DNA from: Haliea sp. E1-2-M8
Lineage (GTDB): Bacteria; Pseudomonadota; Gammaproteobacteria; Pseudomonadales; Halieaceae
Assembly (NCBI RefSeq): GCF_030649675.1
Contig: NZ_JAUTDR010000014.1
Coordinates: forward strand, 1-64,000
DNA length: 64,000 bases
Direction: 5' to 3'
Below the pieces are notes generated by a model that saw only the letters and a program-made list of their open reading frames with translations, had not been told where the DNA came from and searched no databases. This document shows positions 1 through 8,887 of the stretch, one piece after another (positions within the stretch are counted from its first letter, which is position 1; each line of letters starts with the position of its first letter). Position numbers and translations under genes: made by a program.

Positions 1-135
1 GTTGTGACAAGTCATGGTGAGAAGTAGCAAGACAGTACAACGCGTGAACAGCGGTAGCAGCTTGATTTACCACCTTATTTGACAAGACGACGGCGGCGCA
101 CAGCGCGCGTAAGACCGGACTCGGTCAAGCCAGTT
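1..135 (+). other. rRNA operon spacer upstream of 5S
   Basis: Non-coding sequence leading into the 5S gene. By position it is probably the 23S-5S spacer, with the 23S gene ending before the window. I recognise no tRNA and no 23S 3' end in it. The short open frames crossing it, including one on the minus strand through the 5S gene, are spurious. Confidence 0.6.
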
Positions 136-253
136 TGCCTGGCGACCATAGAGCGTTGGAACCACCTGACCCCATCCCGAACTCAGTAGTGAAACGACGT
201 ATCGCCGATGGTAGTGTGGGGTCTCCCCATGTGAGAGTAGGTCATCGCCAGGC
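136..253 (+). rRNA. rrf: 5S ribosomal RNA
   Basis: The stretch reads almost exactly like a gammaproteobacterial 5S rRNA: a conserved CCACCTGACCCCATCCCGAA block near 171-190, then GATGGTAGTGTGGGGTCTCC and GAGAGTAG further on. The terminal helix is visible: GCCTGGCGA at 137-145 pairs with TCGCCAGGC at 245-253. Length is about 118 nt, normal for the family. A strong terminator follows at once, so this is the last gene of its rRNA operon. Confidence 0.97.
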
Positions 254-265
254 TTTAATATCCAA

Positions 266-297
266 CCCCGAGGTACACTGTGCCTCGGGGTTTTTTT
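266..297 (+). terminator. Rho-independent terminator of the rRNA operon
   Basis: CCCCGAGG (266-273) pairs with CCTCGGGG (283-290), followed directly by seven T residues (291-297). It sits 12 nt after the 5S gene and shortly before arfB. Confidence 0.95.
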
Positions 298-337
298 ACG
301 CCTGCGGCATACGCGACCGCTTGTGGTAAAATGGCTC

Positions 338-763
338 ATGCTTGAAATCTCCCCCAATCTGTCTATTCCCCTGGATCAAATCGAATTGTCCGCGATTCGC
401 GCCCAGGGCAGTGGCGGCCAGAATGTGAACAAGGTCTCCACTGCGATCCACCTGCGCTTCGATGCGCCCGCGTCATCGCTGCCACCAGAGTGCATCGCAG
501 CGATACTCGCTCGTCGCGACAGCCGTATCTCCGCCGAAGGCGTTATTACGATCAAGGCGCAACGATTTCGCAGCCAGGTCAAGAACCGGGAAGATGCGCT
601 GCTGAGGCTGGCGGAGCTGATCAACGCTTGCATCCGTCCGCGCAAGGCGAGGCGCGCGACGCGGCCGACGCTGGCCTCCAAGCGGAGGCGTTTGGAGGAC
701 AAGACCCGGCGCAGCAGCGTCAAGGCGCGCAGGGGCCAGCTCAAGGGCAACCCCGACGGCTGA
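338..763 (+). CDS. arfB: Peptidyl-tRNA hydrolase ArfB (alternative ribosome rescue)
   Basis: Encodes a 141-residue class I release-factor-like protein that hydrolyses peptidyl-tRNA on ribosomes stalled at the 3' end of truncated mRNAs. The catalytic GGQ lies in GSGGQNVNK near the N-terminus. The C-terminus is very rich in Arg and Lys (for example RPRKARRATRP), the tail that in this family enters the empty mRNA channel. I start at ATG 338 (MLEISPNLSI) because the family begins there; an in-frame GTG at 323 would add five residues. Length matches E. coli ArfB (about 140). It is monocistronic between the rRNA terminator and the next gene. Confidence 0.93.
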   Translation: MLEISPNLSIPLDQIELSAIRAQGSGGQNVNKVSTAIHLRFDAPASSLPPECIAAILARRDSRISAEGVITIKAQRFRSQVKNREDALLRLAELINACIRPRKARRATRPTLASKRRRLEDKTRRSSVKARRGQLKGNPDG

Positions 764-901
764 AGCAATGGCGAAACGCTGATTTAGGAACTTGTTTTCT
801 CTGGCGCGGCTGCCATTATGGCCACACTGGGCATCCAATTCTAAAATGGGCCTTGCAGCCACTGTGCTGACGGGGCGCGCAATCGGGGAGCAAATCGCGG
901 T

Positions 902-3900
902 ATGGGTCAGCCAGCTGTGTCGCCAGGTGACGGCCGCGATTTATCCATCCAGGCAGCAGTAGTTATCCTGCTGATCTGCAGTCTGCTGATGGGCCTGGGC
1001 GGGCTGGCGCTGGAAATGTTCTCCCACTTCACCGTGCCCCCCTGGCTGACGCTACGTTTTGAAGGCACCATAGGCATCTCCCTTGCCGGCGCATGCATGG
1101 TCGCCGCCGGGTTCGATAGTCGCCGCGGTCGCCAGATTACCGGCGCTGTGTTGTTGCTGTTTACAGCGTACAACCTCGGCCACAATCTGCTGGAGCCCAC
1201 GGACACCAACTCACTGTTGACCGGCCGTGCGCGGCTGCCAAGTGTGCCCTCAGCGCTGTTAATGATGTTGGCGATAAGCTGCATTGCGGGCATGCACACT
1301 CCGCGGCAGAGGCTGTTGTGGAATATTTCAGCAACCTTTTCGTTGTTGACGGGCGTGGCGCTGGCGGTGGCCTACCTCGACCCCTCCAGGCGCTGGGCGG
1401 CCCTCGCAAGCTCGCAGTTCATGCCGCTGGGTACCGTTTTCTGCATTGTACTTGCCAGCGGCACACTGGTGACCGGCAATTATCCGGTGCGGCCGCTCCT
1501 GCGGCTGCCGCCCAACGCCATATTGATGGCCCTGATGGGGGCTCTCCTCAGCATGAGCTGGTGGTTTATGGGCAGCTGGGTTCAGCACGATGAGCGACTG
1601 CAGGCAGCGGACGCCGTGCTCAACAATTACGCTCTTACAGTAGCGCACGAACTGGACTCACAAACCAAGCTGATGCGTCGTATGTCCGCTCGTTGGGAAG
1701 CGATGGGAGAATTACCCTCGGGGCCCCTTGCCGAGGAGGATATCGGCAGCTATTTCCGCGATGTCCCCAATATGCGTGCTTTCGCGTTTCTTGATGATCG
1801 CGGTAACAGCTGGAGCCGCTCCCGTGACGCCGCGACTGAGCGCTGGCTGGCAACTACCATGGCAACTCCCCTGGTAACCGCCTGGCTGGAAGATTTCCGG
1901 AATTCGGGCGAATCGGAGGCGTGGGAGTTCCCGGATGCCGACCGACCCCAGCTCGCTCTGCTGGGGGTCAGCCCCGGTGAAAGCGCGGCCCAGAGGCTGG
2001 TGACCCTAGTCGATCTCAGCATCCTGGCGGACCAGGAGCTGCGGCAGAACCCAGGGGAGTTCTGGCTTGAGATTGTTCGCGCCGGCACCACGATTGCCCG
2101 CCCGGGCGTCGCCGCGAAATTCCCCAAAGACAACCCCTACATCAACGTCAGCTCGGAAGTAATCCTGCCCCCCGGGCAGCATGAGTTGACCCTGGTCGCC
2201 TCTGCTGGTGCGCCCCGCCTCAATACACTTAACGGGCTGCTACCGATAGGAGGCGGTTTGTTCGGCCTGCTTTTGACTTATCACCTGGTGATAGGGCGAG
2301 GTCTGCTCGACCAGCTCAATCAGCAGACAGCCGCTCTTCGCAACAGCGAGCAGCGTTTCAGGTCGTTATTCTCGCAGAATCCGGATGCTGTGTTTGCACT
2401 GAATACGGATGGTACCTATGCCAGCCTCAACCCCCTGACTCAGGCTGTCCTGGGTGTGGGCGAAGACGACATGCTGGGGCATGGATTTACGGAAGTGCTG
2501 TCCGAAGAGTCAGTGTCGGTGGAGGACAACAGGAAATCCCTGGCGGCATTCAGTCAGGCCCTTGATGGGCGTCCGCAGACTATTGCCATCGCCTTCAGCC
2601 TACAGGCTCAAGGCGAGCCCCGGCACTTCGATATCTCGCTTCTGCCGATCGTAGTCGATGGTCGGGTAGAGGGGGTTTTTGGTATCGCCAAGGATACCAC
2701 CCAGAGAGCGGCTGACGAGGAGCGGTTACGTGTTCTCGAGCGCAGCCTTGAGGCCAGCAGCAATGCGGTTATCGTGGTGGATGCGCGCCGCAAAGGCTAC
2801 CCGGTGGTGTATGTAAATCCGGCATTTACCCGTATTCTGGGGTATCCGGCAGACGCCGCGTTGGGTAACGATGGCACAGTCTTCCTCACGGGGGAATACG
2901 TTACCCAGGAAGACCGCGATGTAATCACCAATGCTCTGGAAAACGGCAAGAGCCTGTCATTGACCCTGCGCAACCAGCGTCGCGATGGAACCCCGTTCTG
3001 GAATCAGCTGTCTTTTTCCCCGGTTTTTGATGCCGGCCACGAGGTGACCCACTTTGTCGGGATTCTCAACGATATCTCCGAGCGCAAGGAGCAGGAGAGT
3101 CGCCTTGCCTATCAGGCGACCCACGATGCCCTGACGGGGCTGGGCAACCGGTCCCTGTTCAACGACCGCCTGGAACACGACTTCTCCCTTGCCCGTCGGC
3201 GTCGGAACCTGCTTGCGGTGCTGTTCATAGATCTGGATGAGTTCAAACCAATCAACGACACGCTCGGCCACAAGGTGGGAGATCAATTGCTGGTAAGTGT
3301 CACCGCGCGGCTGGGAGCCACCCTGCGCCCGAGCGACACCCTGGCGAGGCTAGGTGGCGACGAATTTGTGCTGCTGCTGCCCGATCTGAATACCGGTGAC
3401 GAGGCGCAGGATGTTGCCGAGCGGCTGCTGGCTGAACTGGCGCGTCCGCACCGGGTGGCAGGGCAGGAGCTGCATATCTCCGCGAGCATAGGGATTGCGG
3501 TTATTACCGCTGATATGCGGGATCCCGAAAAGCTGGTACAACAGGCCGATATCGCCATGTACCAGGCCAAGCAGGCGGGCCGGAATACCTACCAGGTGTT
3601 TACCGGCGATATGGACCAGCGGCTGTCCGAACGCTTGACCATGCGCAATGAATTACAGGAAGCCATGGACAGCGATCAGCTGGAGGTCTATTACCAGCCA
3701 CTGTTGAATGGGGCTGGCCACCTCGAGGGGCTGGAGGCGTTGTTGCGTTGGCACCCGCGCGGTGGCGATGCCGTGTCGCCGTCCGTGTTCATTCCCCTCG
3801 CCGAGGAAACGGGTCAGATCATCCAGCTCAGTCGCTGGGTGCTGGAGCGAGCCTGTCGGGACGCCGGTGCCCTGCAGCAGCAAGGGCTGTTGCAGGGCAA

Positions 3901-4408
3901 GTTGGCGGTGAATGTCTCACCCATGCAGTTCCACCGCGAAAGTTTCATGCCTGTGCTGGAATCGGTCTTGCGCCAGACCGGTTTCGCCCCCCGGCATCTG
4001 GAGCTGGAGCTGACTGAAGGTGTGTTGATGCGGGACACGGATGGCGCCATAGCCATTCTTGAGGCCCTGGCTGCGCTGGGCGTGGATACGGTAATTGACG
4101 ACTTTGGCACCGGGTTCTCCAGCCTCAGTTATATCCGGACATTGCCCGTGCACAAGATCAAGATCGATGGCAGCTTCGTCCGCGGCGTGATCGACAATGC
4201 CAAAGACGCCGCAGTCTGCAAGGGCGTTATTGCCCTGGCCCGGGAACTGGACCTGCGGGTAGTGGCCGAGGGCGTGGAAACATCGGCCCAGTATGCCTAC
4301 CTGAAACGCCACGGCTGCGAGGTTTTCCAGGGCTATCTTTTTGCCCGTCCCATGCCGCTGGCTGCGGTTACCCTGTGGTTGCGGGAGCGCACGGCCCGGT
4401 TTGGCTAG
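902..4408 (+). CDS. Membrane PAS-GGDEF-EAL c-di-GMP turnover protein
   Basis: A 1168-residue protein predicted to make and/or degrade cyclic di-GMP at the inner membrane. The first ~215 residues hold several hydrophobic membrane segments; a probable extracytoplasmic sensing region (about 220-440) and another membrane segment follow. Two PAS domains (about 480-610 and 620-740) precede a GGDEF domain with an intact GGDEF motif at 818-822 and an RPSD inhibitory site at 809-812, five residues upstream. The EAL domain has E945-A946-L947, then ELTEG, DDFGTG, KIDGSFV and VAEGVET, so its catalytic residues look complete. Both activities may therefore be present, with the N-terminal sensor choosing between them. 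The signal is unknown. Confidence 0.93.
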   Translation: MGQPAVSPGDGRDLSIQAAVVILLICSLLMGLGGLALEMFSHFTVPPWLTLRFEGTIGISLAGACMVAAGFDSRRGRQITGAVLLLFTAYNLGHNLLEPTDTNSLLTGRARLPSVPSALLMMLAISCIAGMHTPRQRLLWNISATFSLLTGVALAVAYLDPSRRWAALASSQFMPLGTVFCIVLASGTLVTGNYPVRPLLRLPPNAILMALMGALLSMSWWFMGSWVQHDERLQAADAVLNNYALTVAHELDSQTKLMRRMSARWEAMGELPSGPLAEEDIGSYFRDVPNMRAFAFLDDRGNSWSRSRDAATERWLATTMATPLVTAWLEDFRNSGESEAWEFPDADRPQLALLGVSPGESAAQRLVTLVDLSILADQELRQNPGEFWLEIVRAGTTIARPGVAAKFPKDNPYINVSSEVILPPGQHELTLVASAGAPRLNTLNGLLPIGGGLFGLLLTYHLVIGRGLLDQLNQQTAALRNSEQRFRSLFSQNPDAVFALNTDGTYASLNPLTQAVLGVGEDDMLGHGFTEVLSEESVSVEDNRKSLAAFSQALDGRPQTIAIAFSLQAQGEPRHFDISLLPIVVDGRVEGVFGIAKDTTQRAADEERLRVLERSLEASSNAVIVVDARRKGYPVVYVNPAFTRILGYPADAALGNDGTVFLTGEYVTQEDRDVITNALENGKSLSLTLRNQRRDGTPFWNQLSFSPVFDAGHEVTHFVGILNDISERKEQESRLAYQATHDALTGLGNRSLFNDRLEHDFSLARRRRNLLAVLFIDLDEFKPINDTLGHKVGDQLLVSVTARLGATLRPSDTLARLGGDEFVLLLPDLNTGDEAQDVAERLLAELARPHRVAGQELHISASIGIAVITADMRDPEKLVQQADIAMYQAKQAGRNTYQVFTGDMDQRLSERLTMRNELQEAMDSDQLEVYYQPLLNGAGHLEGLEALLRWHPRGGDAVSPSVFIPLAEETGQIIQLSRWVLERACRDAGALQQQGLLQGKLAVNVSPMQFHRESFMPVLESVLRQTGFAPRHLELELTEGVLMRDTDGAIAILEALAALGVDTVIDDFGTGFSSLSYIRTLPVHKIKIDGSFVRGVIDNAKDAAVCKGVIALARELDLRVVAEGVETSAQYAYLKRHGCEVFQGYLFARPMPLAAVTLWLRERTARFG

Positions 4409-4433
4409 TACCCTGCCTCCAGGAGGCAGGGTA
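4409..4433. terminator. Perfect hairpin between convergent genes
   Basis: A 12-bp perfect inverted repeat (4409-4420 with 4422-4433, one central base) starts right after the stop codon at 4408 and lies 8 bp before the end of the convergent PQQ dehydrogenase gene. It lacks a clear T tract, so it may be a weak bidirectional terminator or an mRNA-stabilising 3' hairpin. Confidence 0.65.
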
Positions 4434-4441
4434 CCAGGGTC

Positions 4442-6547
4442 TCAGCGGCTATCTCTGGCGACCCGGGCGCGCTCTATCAGGTACTGGCGAATGTTCTCGG
4501 ACTGTTGCTCGCTGAGTACGCCGGCAAATCCCACCATGCCGTTCTGCCAGTGGGCGCCACCGCGGACAATGTTGTCCCAGCGCGCGTGGGTCGCCGCGGT
4601 CATCGCACGCAGGTCCGGCGTGGCGCCACCGCTGACGGCACCGTCTCCATGGCAGAATACACAGAAAGCCAGGTAGTTACGCTGCCCGTCCAGGAGTTCC
4701 TCGGCGCTGGCCGTGAGCTCCGGCGGATCGAATGCCAGGCTCGCAACCGTAGTGGCGGGTAACTGCTCATCGGCGCCCAGCCTGAAGACCAGCAATCGAC
4801 TACGGTTGGGGATCGGCCCGGCCTTCAGGGCCTCACCACCCACCAGCGCGAGTGCCCCGCCCCAGCCGGCGACTACGGCGACGTACTGGACGCCATCCAG
4901 GCGGTAGGTTACCGGAGCGGCGACGACGCCGGTCTGGGCATCAAAGCGCCAGAGCTCATCGCCGCTGTCAGCGCGGTAGGCGACAAAGTGCCCCTCGGAA
5001 TTGCCCTGGAACAGCAGGTTGCCGGCGGTGGACAGCATGCCGCCATTCCAGGGGCCGACGTGTTGCACCTCCCAGCGCGGTTCCGCGGCTACCGGGTCCC
5101 AGGCAACGATGGCGCCCTTGACCAGGTCGAGGACCGCGGCCTTGGTCGCGGGGTCATCCGGTAGCGCCGCAGGCAGGGCGTCGGTACCGGTATTCCAGTA
5201 GCCCGGCCGATACTCGAACTCCGTATCCTCGGCAAAGACATACGGCACATCCTGTATCGGGATGTACACCAGGCCGGTGTCCGGGCTATAGCTCATTGGA
5301 TGCCAGTTGTGGCCGCCAATCGGTCCCGGCAGATGCAGGCCAGTGTCGCCTTCCTCATAGCGCGCAGCCGGATTCTCCACCGGCCTGCCAGTCTCCAAGT
5401 CGACATGGGTCGCCCAGGTGACTCCGGCGTAGGGTTCCGCAGACAGCAGTTCCCCACTGCTCCGGTCCAGAACGTAGAAGAAGCCGTTCTTGGGCGCCTG
5501 CATGATGACCTTGCGCTGGCGCCCATCGAACTCAATGTCGGCCAGGATCATGTGCTGGGTGGCGGTGTAGTCCCAGCTGTCGCCGGGCGTGGCCTGGTAG
5601 TGCCAGACATAGCTGCCGTCATCGGGATTGAGGGCGACAATCGACGACAGGTACAGGTTGTCACCGCCGCCGGGGCTGCGAATCTGGCGATTCCAGGGTG
5701 CGCCGTTGCCGACGCCGATGTACAACAGGTCCAGTTCCGGGTCGTAGGCCATGGAGTCCCAGACCGTGCCGCCGCCACCAATTTCCCACCAGGGGCCACC
5801 GCTCCAGGTAGCGGCGGCGGCCTGCATGGCCTCGTTCTCGAACCCGGCTTCCGGGTTGCCGGGAACCGTGTGGAAGCGCCAGGCGAGCTTGCCGCTGTCC
5901 AGGTCGTAGGCAGAAACATAGCCCCGCACACCGAGTTCGCTGCCGCCGTTGCCGATGATTGCCCGTCCCTTGACGATACGCGGCGCCCCGGTGATGGAAT
6001 AGGGGCGGCTGCGGTCGGTGGTCTGGACCTCCCAGAGTAGCTTGCCGCTGGCGGCGTCGAGGGCGATCAACCTGCCATCAAGCGTCCCGGAAATGACCTT
6101 TCCGTCCGCAAAGGCGACGCCCCGGTTGACCACGTCGCAGCACAGGTGCACGGCCCACTCGCGGGGTACCTGCGGGTCGTGCAACCAGAGCAGCTCACCA
6201 TTGCGCGCATCGTGGGCAAACACCATGCTCCACGAGGCCGTGGTATAAATGACCCCGTCGACGACCAGCGGCGTCGCTTCCATGCCGCGGCTGGTGGGGT
6301 AATCGAAGTGCCAGTCCAGCCCCAGGCTCGCGACATTGCTGCTATTGACGTCCTGCAGCGTACTGAAGCGTGTCTCCGCCGGGTTCAGGCCGTGTTGCGG
6401 CCACTCCACATCGGGGGCAACGGCGCTATCTGTAGCTGGCTGTGTCGTCGCGGCGTCGGTGGCGGGTTCGCCAGCACCGGATTTGGATTCACAACCGGTC
6501 AGAAACAGGACCGCGAACAACAGGGGCAGGAGTAGTTTGGAATACAT
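4442..6547 (-). CDS. PQQ-dependent quinohemoprotein alcohol dehydrogenase
   Basis: A 701-residue protein oxidising a primary alcohol (or an aldehyde) in the periplasm with PQQ, passing electrons to a fused cytochrome c. The start at 6547 gives a lipoprotein signal (MYSKLLLPLLFAVLFLTGC) preceded by AAGGA; the longer upstream reading has no signal sequence. The eight-bladed propeller shows repeated W-docking motifs such as LDAASGKLLWE. Adjacent cysteines in HLCCDVVNRG fit the vicinal disulphide over PQQ. The catalytic Asp is D326 in GDSWDYT; two residues on is Thr, not the Asp typical of lanthanide enzymes, so a Ca2+ enzyme is more likely. CVFCH (C629-C632-H633) binds haem c. No pqq biosynthesis genes are in the window. 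Substrate unknown. Confidence 0.9.
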   Translation of the reverse strand: MYSKLLLPLLFAVLFLTGCESKSGAGEPATDAATTQPATDSAVAPDVEWPQHGLNPAETRFSTLQDVNSSNVASLGLDWHFDYPTSRGMEATPLVVDGVIYTTASWSMVFAHDARNGELLWLHDPQVPREWAVHLCCDVVNRGVAFADGKVISGTLDGRLIALDAASGKLLWEVQTTDRSRPYSITGAPRIVKGRAIIGNGGSELGVRGYVSAYDLDSGKLAWRFHTVPGNPEAGFENEAMQAAAATWSGGPWWEIGGGGTVWDSMAYDPELDLLYIGVGNGAPWNRQIRSPGGGDNLYLSSIVALNPDDGSYVWHYQATPGDSWDYTATQHMILADIEFDGRQRKVIMQAPKNGFFYVLDRSSGELLSAEPYAGVTWATHVDLETGRPVENPAARYEEGDTGLHLPGPIGGHNWHPMSYSPDTGLVYIPIQDVPYVFAEDTEFEYRPGYWNTGTDALPAALPDDPATKAAVLDLVKGAIVAWDPVAAEPRWEVQHVGPWNGGMLSTAGNLLFQGNSEGHFVAYRADSGDELWRFDAQTGVVAAPVTYRLDGVQYVAVVAGWGGALALVGGEALKAGPIPNRSRLLVFRLGADEQLPATTVASLAFDPPELTASAEELLDGQRNYLAFCVFCHGDGAVSGGATPDLRAMTAATHARWDNIVRGGAHWQNGMVGFAGVLSEQQSENIRQYLIERARVARDSR

Positions 6548-6611
6548 GGGAGCATCCTTATTATCGGTAGGGCTCAAGTCTAGAGTATTCGCGCAGCGGG
6601 GGGGAAGCGCT

Positions 6612-7625
6612 TTGGCGAAGCACAACGGACAGGTAGCGGTCAGCAACCGTGGCACGCTGTGTCTGTCAGCTCTTGCTCTCGCCCTGTTGGTGTTTTTGCT
6701 GTCGGGGCTGGCAACTGCCGCGGACATGTCGCGATTTCAGCGCCTGGTGGTCAGCCTGGGACAGGCCGAGCCCGCAATCCGCGGTCGCTTTGCACGCATT
6801 GCGCTGCTGGAGATGGCCGAAATTCATCTCGCCGAGGCCGGACTGGCACGCAACCAGACGGCGCAGGACGCCGAGCCCGAGCGCCTGCTCGGCTGGGCGC
6901 GAGCGGTGGAGGCCTATGCCGGCCAACTGCTGCGGCTGCACGAGGATGTCGAGCAGGGGGCGCCGGTCTTGCTATTGCCCGGCCTGGTGGGGGATACCGC
7001 TATCCTGGTGGGAGAGCGCAGCATAATCATCAGTCATCCGCGCAGGGATCAGCAGCAGGCGCTGGAACAGGCGATCTTGCATGTTTTCTGCGGCCGGGAA
7101 AATTGCCTGCAGTTGTTGGCTGCGCGGGTCGAGCTTGCGCCCGAGCCTATCCTTGAGAGCCCGTCGAGCAGACCGCCAAGCTGGAGTTTTACCCGTTCCG
7201 GCCCTGTCTGTGAACAGAGCGGCCTGCAAATACAGTTTCCGGCAGCGGCGGGGCCCGGCGCAGGGAACCTCGCGCAATACCGCTCATTGTGCCGGCAACT
7301 GTTCGCGGAGCTGCAGCTGCTGGTGGCTGCACTGCGCTCGCAATTGCGGCAAGGCGTAGTCCCGGAATGGGGCGCCCTGGCCATCAGCGCCACTCCGCAC
7401 CGGCCTGAACACAGCATTCGCCTCAATAGTGCGGGGGACAGTCTGTTGCTCGCGGTCCCCCTGTTACACAGCACGCCCGGGCTGCTGGGGCATATCCTGG
7501 CGTGGCTGCGCCCTCTCGCAGAGTCTGGCGTCGCCCCCGGGCTGGTGCTGCAGGCCAGGGACCTGGGTTGGTTCGGTTCGCCTGTAACTCCCGAACGCGA
7601 TAGTATTCCGTCTACGAACCCTTGA
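6612..7625 (+). CDS. Secreted protein of unknown function, upstream of HD-GYP gene
   Basis: I do not recognise this family. The likely start is TTG 6612, preceded by GGGGA, which gives 337 residues with a signal peptide (hydrophobic LSALALALLVFLLSGLATA, then AD). The frame stays open further upstream but that would overlap the divergent PQQ dehydrogenase gene. An ATG at 6726 is an alternative that would remove the signal. The rest is largely helical and Leu/Ala/Arg-rich with scattered cysteines (for example VFCGRENCLQ). It ends 16 nt before the HD-GYP gene and likely shares its transcript, so a periplasmic role linked to c-di-GMP control is possible, but this is inference. Confidence 0.6.
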   Translation: MAKHNGQVAVSNRGTLCLSALALALLVFLLSGLATAADMSRFQRLVVSLGQAEPAIRGRFARIALLEMAEIHLAEAGLARNQTAQDAEPERLLGWARAVEAYAGQLLRLHEDVEQGAPVLLLPGLVGDTAILVGERSIIISHPRRDQQQALEQAILHVFCGRENCLQLLAARVELAPEPILESPSSRPPSWSFTRSGPVCEQSGLQIQFPAAAGPGAGNLAQYRSLCRQLFAELQLLVAALRSQLRQGVVPEWGALAISATPHRPEHSIRLNSAGDSLLLAVPLLHSTPGLLGHILAWLRPLAESGVAPGLVLQARDLGWFGSPVTPERDSIPSTNP

Positions 7626-7641
7626 ACCTCTTCGTGGACTT

Positions 7642-8874
7642 ATGATTGAAATCGTCAAAATTTATACGTCCGATCTTGAATTGGGCATGCACGTTTCCGG
7701 GCTGGACAGGCCCTGGCTGGAAACGCCATTTGTGCTGCAGGGGTTTCGCATTGAGACAGAGGAGGATCTGCGTAGCCTGCGCAAGTTCTGCCAGTTTGTC
7801 TTTATCGACACTGAAAAGAGCTCGCAGGAGGGGTACACGCTGCAGCGCAAAGTTCGCATCCAGCGGCCGCGAATTCCCAAACAGGCCATGTTTCCTACCC
7901 GCCAGCTGAAGACCTATGCCGACAGCGCGGCATGGGCCGAGGAGTTTCCGCGAGCTGAAACCGCGGTCAGGGAACTGTCCACCGGCATTGAAGAGGTTTT
8001 TCAGCAGGCAGCGGGCGGCGCTGCCCTGGATGTGGTGCGAGTCAAGCGCTCGGTCGAACCCATGATCGACAGCATTTCCCGCAACCCGGATGCCTGCATC
8101 TGGCTGGCGCGCCTGAAACAGCAGGATCACTATACCTACCAGCACTCACTGGGGGCTTCAATCTGGGCGGTTGCCCTGGGCCGCCAACTGGGGCTGCCGC
8201 GCTCGGATCTGCGCTCCCTGGCGATTGGCGGGCTGTTGTTCGATGTCGGCAAATTGCGTGTGGATCCCGAACTCCTCAATACTGACCGTCAGCTGACGCC
8301 GGAAGAATTCACGGAATTGCGCAACCACGTTGTGTATGGCGCGGAAATGATTGGTGCGACCGGGCTTATGAATACCGATGTGATTGCCATGGTTACCCAC
8401 CACCACGAGCGCCACAACGGTTCTGGCTATCCCCGGGGACTGCACGGTGATGAGATTCCGATATTCGCCCGGATCGCCGCCATCGTCGATTGTTATGATG
8501 CCATCACCAGTCACCGGGCCTACGCACGGGCGATATCTCCGTCCACGGCGATCAAGATGCTCTATGAGGCCAAGGATGTGGATTTTCAGGCTGAGCTGGT
8601 GGAGGAGTTTATCCAGGCTGTTGGGATATATCCGGCCGGCACCCTGGTGGAGCTGTCCTCCGGTGAGGTGGCCGTAGTGGTAGCCGAGTATCGAACCCGG
8701 CGTCTCCGCCCCAGGGTCATGGTGTTGCTGGGTGCGGACAAGGAGCCTTTGGGCAGTGTAAGAACGGTTGACCTGCTGCGCGAAACCCAGGACGCCAGCG
8801 GCCAGCCGCTGGGCATCGCCCAGGCGCTGGAGCCTGATTCCTACGGCATAGACATGACCAGCATCCGTCTTTGA
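7642..8874 (+). CDS. DUF3391/HD-GYP protein with degenerate HD motif
   Basis: A 410-residue cytoplasmic protein. Residues about 3-60 match the DUF3391 domain that commonly precedes HD-GYP modules. Residues about 150-330 form the HD-GYP fold. HD-GYP enzymes normally hydrolyse c-di-GMP to GMP with a metal centre that uses the HD pair in HDIGK. Here that site reads FDVGK (F200-D201), so the metal-binding His is lost. The GYP signature is HHERHNGSGYP, with Asn259 where Asp is usual. I infer weak or no catalysis and possibly a c-di-GMP-binding effector role. It sits between a secreted unknown and a GGDEF-EAL gene, 13 nt from the latter. Confidence 0.9.
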   Translation: MIEIVKIYTSDLELGMHVSGLDRPWLETPFVLQGFRIETEEDLRSLRKFCQFVFIDTEKSSQEGYTLQRKVRIQRPRIPKQAMFPTRQLKTYADSAAWAEEFPRAETAVRELSTGIEEVFQQAAGGAALDVVRVKRSVEPMIDSISRNPDACIWLARLKQQDHYTYQHSLGASIWAVALGRQLGLPRSDLRSLAIGGLLFDVGKLRVDPELLNTDRQLTPEEFTELRNHVVYGAEMIGATGLMNTDVIAMVTHHHERHNGSGYPRGLHGDEIPIFARIAAIVDCYDAITSHRAYARAISPSTAIKMLYEAKDVDFQAELVEEFIQAVGIYPAGTLVELSSGEVAVVVAEYRTRRLRPRVMVLLGADKEPLGSVRTVDLLRETQDASGQPLGIAQALEPDSYGIDMTSIRL

Positions 8875-8887
8875 GTGGCCTCGTAAC

